DNA of 20,831 nt, taken from contig JBFXDI010000070.1 of assembly GCA_050181295.1 (NCBI GenBank), positions 1 through 20,831 of the forward strand, written 5' to 3'. The stretch is from JBFXDI01 sp050181295. GTDB lineage: Bacteria > Pseudomonadota > Alphaproteobacteria > Rhizobiales > Aestuariivirgaceae. Shown one piece after another: positions 7,070 through 13,683 of the stretch. Below the pieces are notes generated by a model. It was not told where the DNA came from and made no database searches. It saw only the letters and a list, made by a program, of their open reading frames with translations. Numbering within the stretch: position 1 is the first letter of the stretch; every line of letters starts with the position of its first letter. The translations under genes and the position numbers were made by a program.

Positions 7070-7746
7070 CTCCCGGGACCCTCGAAGCGCTGCTGGAGAC
7101 GCGAAGGCGGCGCCAGGCCGTGGCACTCGTGACGGAGCTTGCGACAGGCGGGCAGCGCATCGTGGCGCGCGACCGCATGAACGACGATCCGCTTCTGGCC
7201 TCCCTCACTGACGCCTTCCGCTTCGACCGCAGCGGCGTCGTCAAGACGGAGGCGGGAGAGGTCTTCGTGCATGTCCACAATCCGGCACTCCGGCTCGTGG
7301 TCACGGGGGCCGTGCATGTGGCGCAAGCCCTGATCCCCATGACGCGCCTCATCGGCTACGACGTGACGGTGATCGATCCGCGCGGCGCCTTCGCGACGGC
7401 CGAGCGGTTTCCGGAAGTCGACGTGCGCGCCGAATGGCCGGACGAGGTGCTGCCGTCGCTGAAGCTCGACCAGCGGACGGCCTTCGTGGCGCTCACCCAC
7501 GACCCCAAGATCGACGATCCGGCGCTTCAGGCCGCGCTCCGGAGCGAATGCTTCTATATCGGCGCGCTCGGTTCCCGGCGCACGCATGCGGGCCGGCTCG
7601 AGCGGCTGGCCGCCGCGGGGTTCAACGAGGAGGCAACGGCGCGCATCCGGGGTCCCATCGGCATCGACATCGGAGCGCAAGGGGCGGCCGAGATCGCCGT
7701 CTCGATCGTCGCAGAGATGACGCGGACGCTGAGGCTCGGAGAGTAA
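7066..7746 (+). CDS. XdhC family protein, C-terminal Rossmann-type half
   Basis: The 226-residue protein holds the XdhC Rossmann-like domain. It includes LRLVVTGAVHVAQAL (residues 75-89), the strand-helix-strand YDVTVIDPRGAFAT, the family signature YIGALGSRRTHAGRLERL, and the ending GPIGIDIGAQGAAEIAVSIV. The glycine motif reads GAVH rather than the commoner GAGH. From memory this variant occurs in the CoxF/XdhC subfamily of alphaproteobacteria, so I do not read it as damage. Residues 1-70 form a short alpha/beta N-terminal region (AVALVTELATGGQRIV). With the preceding protein it reconstitutes a complete XdhC-type cofactor maturation factor. It starts inside the stop of the preceding gene and is followed by a repeat. 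Confidence 0.9.
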   Translation: MTPGTLEALLETRRRRQAVALVTELATGGQRIVARDRMNDDPLLASLTDAFRFDRSGVVKTEAGEVFVHVHNPALRLVVTGAVHVAQALIPMTRLIGYDVTVIDPRGAFATAERFPEVDVRAEWPDEVLPSLKLDQRTAFVALTHDPKIDDPALQAALRSECFYIGALGSRRTHAGRLERLAAAGFNEEATARIRGPIGIDIGAQGAAEIAVSIVAEMTRTLRLGE

Positions 7747-7765
7747 AGAACCACCCAAACCGCTC

Positions 7766-7825
7766 GTCCCCGCGAAAGCGGGGACCCATGGGAGATCTCC
7801 GCTGGATTCCCGCCTACGCGGGAAT
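7766..7825. repeat. Intergenic repeat with two 8-bp hairpins ('PRRRESS...PAFAGT' class)
   Basis: Two perfect hairpins sit back to back. GTCCCCGC (7766-7773) and GCGGGGAC (7778-7785) flank GAAA, and ATTCCCGC (7806-7813) and GCGGGAAT (7818-7825) flank CTAC. Read on the minus strand, the element gives the tell-tale SFPRRRESSGDLPW...PAFAGT peptide known from false open frames over a dispersed proteobacterial intergenic repeat. It starts 20 bp after the second xdhC stop and could stabilise or partly terminate the upstream mRNA. Only one copy is in this window. Confidence 0.75.
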
Positions 7826-7854
7826 GATCGGATAAAGAGCCGGAGAAGCCAGGA

Positions 7855-9477
7855 ATGAAGTTCGGCGAGGTCAGGGTCGAGGAGGCGGAAGGGGCGATCC
7901 TCGCCCATTCGGTGCGGCATGCGAAGGGCGTCTTCAGGAAAGGCCGCCTGCTCACGGCCGCCGATGTCGCCCTTCTGACCGCCTCGGACATAGCGCGCGT
8001 CTTCGCGGCGCGGATCGAGCCCGACGACATGCGGGAGGACGAGGCGGCCGAGGCCGTGGCGCAGCCGCTCGCGGGCAGGGGCGCGCTGGTGCAGGCGCCG
8101 TTCACCGGCCGCGCCAACCTGCACGCGGCCATGGCCGGCGTCGCGCTCGTGGACGCCGAGCGGGTCAAGGCGCTCAACCGACTGCACGAGAGCCTGACGG
8201 TGGCCACCGTTCCAGCCTTCGAGACGGTTGCCGAGCGCCAGATGCTGGCGACGGTCAAGATCATACCCTTCGCCGCACCGCGGAGCGTCATCCAGCGGGC
8301 CCTGGAGCTCATCGGCGACCGGCCGCTCGTTTCCGTCGCCGCCTTCAGCGCGCATCGCGCCGGCCTCGTCATCACCAAGCTGCCGCAGACCAAGCCGTCG
8401 CTGATCGCCAAGTCCGAGGCCGCGGTGCGCGAGCGCCTCGCCGCCCTCGGCAGCACGCTCGGCGATGTCGTCGTCACCCGGCACGACGCGGCAGGCATCG
8501 GAAAGGGCGTGGCGGCGCTGAGCGCGTCAGGCCACGATCCCATTCTAGTCTTCGGCGCCTCGGCCATCGTGGACCGTGGCGACGTCGTTCCCCAGGGCGT
8601 TGTGGCGGCCGGCGGCGAGGTGCGGCATCTTGGCATGCCGGTCGATCCCGGCAACCTGCTGATGCTGGCGCGGATCGGCAAGACGCCGGTCATCGGCGTG
8701 CCGAGCTGCGCGCGCTCACCTAAGGTCAATGGCTTCGACTGGGTTCTCGCCCGCACGCTCGCGGGCCTCGATCCTGGCCCCGAAGACATCATGGACATGG
8801 GGGCGGGGGGGTTGCTCACGGAGATTCCGAGCCGCCCGAGCCCCCGCGAGCGCAACGAGGCGGCTTCGGGTTTCGCGCCCCGCATCGCCACCGTGGTGCT
8901 GGCGGCCGGCCTTTCCCGGCGCATGCAGGGCCGCAACAAGCTCCTGGAGCCGGTCGGCGGCATGCCCATGGTCCGGCGCACGGTCGAGAACGCGCTAAGA
9001 TCGCAAGCCCGGCCGGTGCTCGTCGTGACCGGGCACGAGGCCGATGCCATCGCGGCTGCCCTTGCCGGCCTGGAAGTCACGTTTGTTCACAATGCGGACT
9101 ATGCCAGCGGTCTTGCCTCCTCGCTCAAGGCGGGCATCGCCGCCGTGCCGGCGGACTGCGACGGCGCCGTGATCTGTCTCGGCGACATGCCGTTCGTCGG
9201 ACCGGGCGAGATCGACCGGCTGATCGCCGCGTTCAATCCGGGCGAGGGCCGGCTCGTCTGCGTGCCGGTGCGGGCAGGGCGGCAGGGCAACCCGGTGCTC
9301 TGGCCGCGCACGCTGTTTCCGGAGCTTCTCTCGCTCGACGGCGACAGGGGCGCCAAGGACCTGCTGCAGGCGCACGAGCCTTCGGTGGTCGAGGTGCCGA
9401 TGCCGTCGGACGCGGTGCTGTCCGACTTCGACACGCTCGAGGCGCTGGCTTCACTCAGAGAAGCTTCAGCCCCTTGA
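7855..9477 (+). CDS. Fused molybdopterin-binding (MoeA/MogA-like) and MocA-like nucleotidyltransferase protein
   Basis: The 540-residue protein joins two cofactor domains. Residues about 1-335 resemble the molybdopterin-binding fold (LVFGASAIVDRGDVVPQGVV, then PVDPGNLLMLARIGKTPVIG, then PSCARSPKVNGFDWVL). Residues about 343-540 form a MobA/MocA-type nucleotidyltransferase with LAAGLSRRMQGRNKLLEP starting near residue 349 and the metal-binding GDMP at 443-446. MocA-type enzymes attach CMP to molybdopterin to give the cytosine dinucleotide cofactor used by CO-dehydrogenase and xanthine-oxidase-like bacterial enzymes, so the position after xdhC fits well. Similar fusions are known in alphaproteobacteria. 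The N-terminal half may load molybdate or channel the substrate, which is inference. A GGAG at about 7842-7845 precedes the ATG. The last 23 bases overlap the convergent radC gene. Confidence 0.9.
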   Translation: MKFGEVRVEEAEGAILAHSVRHAKGVFRKGRLLTAADVALLTASDIARVFAARIEPDDMREDEAAEAVAQPLAGRGALVQAPFTGRANLHAAMAGVALVDAERVKALNRLHESLTVATVPAFETVAERQMLATVKIIPFAAPRSVIQRALELIGDRPLVSVAAFSAHRAGLVITKLPQTKPSLIAKSEAAVRERLAALGSTLGDVVVTRHDAAGIGKGVAALSASGHDPILVFGASAIVDRGDVVPQGVVAAGGEVRHLGMPVDPGNLLMLARIGKTPVIGVPSCARSPKVNGFDWVLARTLAGLDPGPEDIMDMGAGGLLTEIPSRPSPRERNEAASGFAPRIATVVLAAGLSRRMQGRNKLLEPVGGMPMVRRTVENALRSQARPVLVVTGHEADAIAAALAGLEVTFVHNADYASGLASSLKAGIAAVPADCDGAVICLGDMPFVGPGEIDRLIAAFNPGEGRLVCVPVRAGRQGNPVLWPRTLFPELLSLDGDRGAKDLLQAHEPSVVEVPMPSDAVLSDFDTLEALASLREASAP

Positions 9478-10153
9478 GGCTCGCATGGCCGTCGCGGCCG
9501 ATGATGACATGGTCGTGGACGACGATCCCGAGCTTGGCGGCGGCATCCGCTATCTGGCGTGTCATATCGATATCGGCGCGCGATGGCGTTGGATCGCCAC
9601 TCGGATGGTTGTGCACGAGAATGATGGCGGAAGCCGACAGCTCAAGCGCCCGCTTGATCACCTCGCGCGGATAGACGGGCGTGTGGTCCACGGTTCCTTC
9701 GCCCTGCACCTCGTCCGCGATGAGCACGTTCTTGCGGTCGAGAAACAGGATGCGGAACTGCTCCTTGGCGGCATAGGCCATGCTGGCGCGGCAGTAGTCC
9801 AGGAGCGCCGACCAGGAGGAGAGCGCGGGGCGCCTGATGACGGACGCCTGCGTCAATCGCAGCGCCGCGGCCTGCACGAGCTTCAGCTCCTGCACCACCC
9901 TGTCGCCGACGCCCGGCACCTCCTTCAAGCGTTCCAGCGGCGCGCTCACGACCTCCGCAAAGGAGCCGAAGGTGTCGATCAGCGCCTTCGCGAGCGGCTT
10001 CTGGTCGCCGCGCGGGAAAGCCCGAAAGAGGATCAGCTCGAGGAGCTCGTAATCGGGAAGCGCGGCCGGTCCGGCCATGAAACGCTCACGCAGCCGCTCG
10101 CGATGCCCGTGATAGTGGGGCTTCGACGCCGCATCGTCAAAGCCATGCGCCAT
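9455..10153 (-). CDS. radC: RadC/MPN-domain protein (JAMM family)
   Basis: The 232-residue protein has the standard RadC layout. An N-terminal helix-hairpin-helix region (LKEVPGVGDRVVQELKLVQA, about residues 76-95) is followed by a JAMM/MPN domain. The metal site is intact: Glu164 in YPREVIKRAL, H181-x-H183 in HNHPSGDPTPS, Ser191 and Asp194. JAMM domains are usually metallopeptidases. RadC was once linked to DNA repair, but that role is not upheld in Escherichia coli and its true substrate is unknown. Only 9 bp separate it from the upstream map stop, so it is probably the last gene of the sfsA-map-radC operon. Its 3' end overlaps the convergent MocA-fusion gene by 23 bp. Confidence 0.95.
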   Translation of the reverse strand: MAHGFDDAASKPHYHGHRERLRERFMAGPAALPDYELLELILFRAFPRGDQKPLAKALIDTFGSFAEVVSAPLERLKEVPGVGDRVVQELKLVQAAALRLTQASVIRRPALSSWSALLDYCRASMAYAAKEQFRILFLDRKNVLIADEVQGEGTVDHTPVYPREVIKRALELSASAIILVHNHPSGDPTPSRADIDMTRQIADAAAKLGIVVHDHVIIGRDGHASLKGLKLL

Positions 10154-10162
10154 GGAACGATC

Positions 10163-10999
10163 TCAGGCCGTCGAGACGCCTACGAGCAGCGGCATATGCA
10201 AGCCCTTGGGCGAGGTCGTGAAGATCTCGCAGCCATCCTCGGTCACGCCGATGCTGTGCTCGAACTGCGCCGAGAGCGACCGGTCGCGCGTGACTGCCGT
10301 CCAGCCGTCCGACAGGATCTTCACCTGCGGCCGGCCGAGATTGATCATGGGCTCGATGGTGAAGAACATGCCGGGCTTGAGGAGGATGCCCTCGCCGGGA
10401 CGCCCGTAGTGGAGCACGTTAGGAACGTCGTGGAAGAGGCGGCCGAGACCGTGGCCGCAGAAATCGCGCACCACCGAGCAGCGCTCCTCCTCGGCGAAGA
10501 CCTGGATGGCGTGGCCGATGTCGCCGAGCCGCGCGCCTGGTCTCACCGCCGCGATGCCGCGCATGAGCGACTCGTAGGTGACCTCGATGAGCCGCTCGGC
10601 TTTGCGCGCGATGGCGCCGACCGGATACATGCGGCTCGAATCCCCGTGCCAGCCGTCCACGATCAGGGTCACGTCGATATTAACGATCTCACCCTCGCGA
10701 AGCGGCTTCGGAGAGGGGATGCCGTGGCAGACGACGTGGTTGATCGAGGTGCAGATGGCGTTCGGATAGCCGCGATAGAGGAGGGAAGCGGAGACGGCGC
10801 CGTTGTCGAGCGCGAACTCCAGCACCATCCGGTCGAGCTCCAGCGTGGTCGTTCCCGGGTGGACATGGTCGACCAGCAGGTCGAGCGCCTCCGCGGCCAG
10901 TCGGCCGGCCTTGCGCATGCCGGCAAAGCCTTCCGGACCGTGCAGCTTCACCTGTCCGGTGTTGGCGAGCGGGGCTTCTGCGGCGTCGACGTAGGTCAT
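10163..10999 (-). CDS. map: Methionine aminopeptidase type I
   Basis: This 278-residue cytosolic enzyme removes the initiator methionine from new proteins. All five metal ligands of the pita-bread fold are visible: Asp109 (IVNIDVT), Asp120 (WHGDSS), His183 (GHGLGR), Glu216 (FTIEPM) and Glu247 (QFEHS). The substrate-binding His92 is in VVCHGIP. Length is slightly above the minimal type Ia form, with an N-terminal stretch of about 20 residues before GPEGFAGMRKAGRLAAEAL. No zinc-finger extension is present, so it is type Ia. The start overlaps the upstream sfsA stop by four bases, an ATGA overlap typical of coupled genes. The essential map gene therefore depends at least partly on sfsA transcription. 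Confidence 0.97.
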   Translation of the reverse strand: MTYVDAAEAPLANTGQVKLHGPEGFAGMRKAGRLAAEALDLLVDHVHPGTTTLELDRMVLEFALDNGAVSASLLYRGYPNAICTSINHVVCHGIPSPKPLREGEIVNIDVTLIVDGWHGDSSRMYPVGAIARKAERLIEVTYESLMRGIAAVRPGARLGDIGHAIQVFAEEERCSVVRDFCGHGLGRLFHDVPNVLHYGRPGEGILLKPGMFFTIEPMINLGRPQVKILSDGWTAVTRDRSLSAQFEHSIGVTEDGCEIFTTSPKGLHMPLLVGVSTA

Positions 11000-11715
11000 T
11001 TAAGCTCGGTGAACGGGAGACGGCGAGACAGGGATATGGTGTCGGGGGTGAGCCTACAGCAATAGGCAAGGGCTTCAACCCCCGCCTGTGTCGCGGCCTT
11101 GAACGCCACCGCATAGGCGGGGTCGATGTCGCCCGCGAGCGCGAAGCTCCGCGCGTCGTCGCGCTGCACGAGGAAGAACATGACGGCGCGATCGCCCTCC
11201 CTGGCGCGGTCGGAAAGCTCCTGCAGGTGCTTGGCGCCTCGCGCGGTCACGCTGTCGGGGAACTCGGCCCGGCCGGGCTGGCGCGACAGATGCACATTCT
11301 TGACCTCGACATAGCAGGGGGGCCGGCCTTCCTCCTCCAGGAGGATGTCGATGCGGCTGTTGCGCCCGTACTTTACCTCGTTGCGGAGACTCGAATAGCC
11401 ATGAAGCTCCGGTACCTCTCCCGCCCGGATGGCGTTTGAGACGACGCGGTTCGGATGGCCGGTATTGATGCCCACGAGCGTGGGACCTGTGTCCTGCTCG
11501 AGCTCGATCAGCTCCCAGGTGTGGGGGTATTTTCGGGTGGCGCTCGCCGACACCGAGAGCCAGATCTTCACACCCGGCGTGACGAGCCCCATCATGGAGC
11601 CGGTGTTGGGGCAGGCCACAGTGACGACGCTGCCGTCCTCCAACTCGACGTCGGCGAGGAAGCGCTTGTAGCGTCGCAGAAGCGTCCCGCGCACGAGCGG
11701 GGAGGGGAAAACCAT
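10996..11715 (-). CDS. sfsA: SfsA family protein (DNA/RNA nuclease-like fold)
   Basis: The 239-residue protein is a clear SfsA: FPSPLVRGTLLRRYKRFLAD at the start, ACPNTGSMMGL (residues 34-44), SRKYPHTWEL-like 60-69, and the C-terminal nuclease-like core YGRNSRIDILLEEE...CYVEVKNV. In that core Asp123, Glu137 and Lys139 make a PD-(D/E)xK-type pattern. In Escherichia coli the gene was named for sugar fermentation stimulation and the protein binds DNA; its biochemical role is not settled. It is probably the first gene of a three-gene operon with map and radC. No strong ribosome binding site is seen at the usual spacing before the ATG at 11715; a GGAG lies about 16 bases upstream. Confidence 0.95.
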   Translation of the reverse strand: MVFPSPLVRGTLLRRYKRFLADVELEDGSVVTVACPNTGSMMGLVTPGVKIWLSVSASATRKYPHTWELIELEQDTGPTLVGINTGHPNRVVSNAIRAGEVPELHGYSSLRNEVKYGRNSRIDILLEEEGRPPCYVEVKNVHLSRQPGRAEFPDSVTARGAKHLQELSDRAREGDRAVMFFLVQRDDARSFALAGDIDPAYAVAFKAATQAGVEALAYCCRLTPDTISLSRRLPFTELK

Positions 11716-11779
11716 GGCGTCACCATATCTCCGGAAGGCTTTCTCTTAGCGCAAATGGCCTCGCGCGCGCCACAGCCCG

Positions 11780-12886
11780 TCAATCGGGCGGCGGCAGAAG
11801 GAGCCTGGCCTTGAGCTTCCGGATACGCTCGTAGGAAGCCGCGATCCGCGCGATATCCAGACGCCCGGCCGTCACGGCCGAGAGGATGGCGCGCTGGATG
11901 GTCTCTCCGACGTTCCGCCGATGCCGGGGATGGTTGCCCACCACCAGGATGTCGCTCCCGGCCAGCACGGCGCGCTCGATGCGCGTATCGAACTTCGGGC
12001 TGGCGGCCTCGACAGCGCCCATGTCGAGGTCGTCCGTCAGCACCACGCCGTCAAATCCGATCTGCTGCCTCAAGAGCCTCTCGACCGCGTCCGACGGTGC
12101 GAGGCTGGCGACGCCCTTCCAGTGGCGGTTGCGAAGATGGCCCACCATGACCGTGTCGACCAGTCCGTCCTCGAGCAGGGTCCAGTACGGCATGAGCTCA
12201 CCCTCATCCCAGGACGCCGTCACATCCGAGGGTCCGAAATGCGGGTCGGAGACCGAAGAGCCGTGGCCGGGAAAATGCTTGAGCGAGGTCAGCACGCCGA
12301 GCTTGCGGTGGCTTTCTATGAAAACCCTGGCGAAGGCGTGGACGACAAGCGGACGGTCCGAGAAGCTTCTGGCTATGCGGCCGATGATCGGGTTGGCCCG
12401 CCCCTCGTCGAGATCGACCACGGGCGCGAGGTTGAGGTTGAAGCCGGCGCCCGCGACCTCGGCTGCGAGCCGGTCGTATTGTCTTGCGGCTTCCTCGAGG
12501 CCACGGCCGGCGATGCGCATGGCGCTCGGCGTGTAGGTAAAGCCCTCCCTGGTTCCCAGCCGCTCCACCCAGCCGCCCTCCTCGTCCACCGCGATCAGGG
12601 GTGGAAGCGGGCATCGGCACGCCTTCAGGATCCGCGTCATCTCGCGGACTTCGGCCGGGGAGGCGATGTTGTGGCCGAGAAACAGCACTCCACCGATCCG
12701 GCCCGCCTCGAGGTCGCGGCGGATCTCGACGAAGCCCGGTGACGAGGGTCTCGTGCCTTCGAAGCCCGTGATGACCATCTGACCCGCCTGCTCGGCGAGC
12801 GTGATGATGGTGCCGGCAGAAAGCGGACGGGGCGCGAGGAGACCGACGCCGAGGAGAAGGATCGCCACGAATCGCGGGATGCTCAT
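11780..12886 (-). CDS. Glycoside hydrolase family 3 protein, NagZ-like, with signal peptide
   Basis: The 368-residue protein has the GH3 beta-N-acetylglucosaminidase core. VDEEGGWVERL (100-110) is the family's substrate-pocket loop. KHFPGHG (203-209) is followed by Asp214-Pro-His216, the Asp-His dyad that serves as acid/base in NagZ enzymes. LTDDLDMGA (283-291) carries the nucleophile, presumably Asp285. Typical NagZ works in the cytoplasm on muropeptides, but here residues 5-24 (RFVAILLLGVGLLAPRPLSA) form a convincing signal peptide with cleavage after Ala24. This suggests a periplasmic or secreted enzyme acting on peptidoglycan or other aminosugar glycans. It lies 64 bp upstream of sfsA on the same strand. 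A second, cytoplasmic nagZ elsewhere in the genome would be expected. Confidence 0.88.
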   Translation of the reverse strand: MSIPRFVAILLLGVGLLAPRPLSAGTIITLAEQAGQMVITGFEGTRPSSPGFVEIRRDLEAGRIGGVLFLGHNIASPAEVREMTRILKACRCPLPPLIAVDEEGGWVERLGTREGFTYTPSAMRIAGRGLEEAARQYDRLAAEVAGAGFNLNLAPVVDLDEGRANPIIGRIARSFSDRPLVVHAFARVFIESHRKLGVLTSLKHFPGHGSSVSDPHFGPSDVTASWDEGELMPYWTLLEDGLVDTVMVGHLRNRHWKGVASLAPSDAVERLLRQQIGFDGVVLTDDLDMGAVEAASPKFDTRIERAVLAGSDILVVGNHPRHRRNVGETIQRAILSAVTAGRLDIARIAASYERIRKLKARLLLPPPD

Positions 12887-12975
12887 GCTCGCTCCGGGCG
12901 ACGGACCATGCCGCGGCTCGCTCCTTGGGGATCGGTTTTGCCGTCCTCGGCCGCCCTACCTCGGATCGGTCAGGA

Positions 12976-13329
12976 TCATTTCTTTCGCAGGATTTTATCC
13001 ATTGCCTTTCCCCGCGCCAGCTCATCAATCAGCTTATCCAGGTAGCGAATCTCCCGCATGGTCGGCTCCTTGATATCCTCCACGCGGACGCCGCAAACCA
13101 CGCCCTTGATCAAGGCGCGCGAAGGGTTGATTTTAGGGGCCTCTGCAAAGAATGTCTCAAAGTCGGTCCGCTTTTCCAGTTGAGCTTGTAGCTCGTTCTG
13201 ACCATAGCCCGTCAGCCAAGAGATGATCTGATCGACCTCTGCTTTCGTGCGCCCCTTCTTCTCCGCCTTCGCGACGTAAAACGGATAAACGCTTGCGAAG
13301 CTTGTCGTATAGATCCGGTGTTTTGCCAC
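12976..13329 (-). CDS. DUF2200 family protein
   Basis: This small 117-residue protein matches the DUF2200 pattern: MAKHRIYTTSFASVYPFYVAK at the N-terminus (with Y/F-rich character), an EVDQIISWLTGY helix, and a C-terminal KEPTMREIRYLDKLIDELARGK region. No signal peptide or membrane segment is visible and no function is known. Hand counting gives about 54% GC over 13021-13320, well below the surrounding genes, and the codons use more A/T in third position. That points to more recent acquisition than its neighbours. It ends 89 bp before the GH3 gene on the same strand, and its upstream side opens into a 354-bp gap with no supported gene. Confidence 0.88.
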   Translation of the reverse strand: MAKHRIYTTSFASVYPFYVAKAEKKGRTKAEVDQIISWLTGYGQNELQAQLEKRTDFETFFAEAPKINPSRALIKGVVCGVRVEDIKEPTMREIRYLDKLIDELARGKAMDKILRKK

Positions 13330-13683
13330 GAGGTTTTACTCCTGAGCTCCCGCCGACTCAGGCCTTTGTTGGCCTATCTGACGTCGGTAGCTGCGCGTCT
13401 TCCGCCTATCACCCGAAGTCGAATTCAAAATCAAGGCATTGCCTAGACCCCCGAAAGAGCGGCTTTTCCATGGGGAAAACGCCGAATTCCCCGCGCGTCG
13501 CGTGCGGCAATGGGACTTCCGATTGCGTCAAACCGTCATAGCGGTTGCTTCGCGGGAGCAGTTTTGGCATGGTCCGCCGCGATTTTCCGGGCTTCGGGGA
13601 GTGCTGAAGCGCTGGCGCCTTGCGGCCCAACGGCCATGTGGTCCGCCCGGAGATCGGCTCGCAACTAGCAGGGACACCAAACA
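13330..13683. other. 354-bp intergenic region between the DUF2200 gene and hppA
   Basis: I find no supported gene here. Short open frames on both strands lack family features and a plausible start context. The stretch must carry the divergent start signals of the DUF2200 gene (minus) and hppA (plus). Small inverted repeats are present: AGGCC/GGCCT at 13360-13375 and GGGGAA/TTCCCC at 13472-13492. No promoter could be set with confidence. A modest GCAGGGA ribosome binding site lies about 9 bases before the hppA ATG. Confidence 0.5.

Noticed and set aside
6752..7746. Frameshifted, broken xdhC pseudogene
   Set aside because: Both parts have complete domain ends and a clean ATGA overlap, as between other genes of the cluster, so a designed two-gene arrangement is more likely.
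5202..9080. Minus-strand open frames of 500-620 codons opposite coxE, the xdhC genes and the MocA fusion
   Set aside because: They lie opposite genes with clear catalytic motifs, and one merely reads through the intergenic repeat (PRRRESS...PAFAGT). High GC makes long antisense frames common.
9485..11065. Plus-strand 526-codon open frame opposite radC and map
   Set aside because: It mirrors two conserved enzymes with complete metal ligands on the other strand and has low-complexity R/H/D-rich composition.
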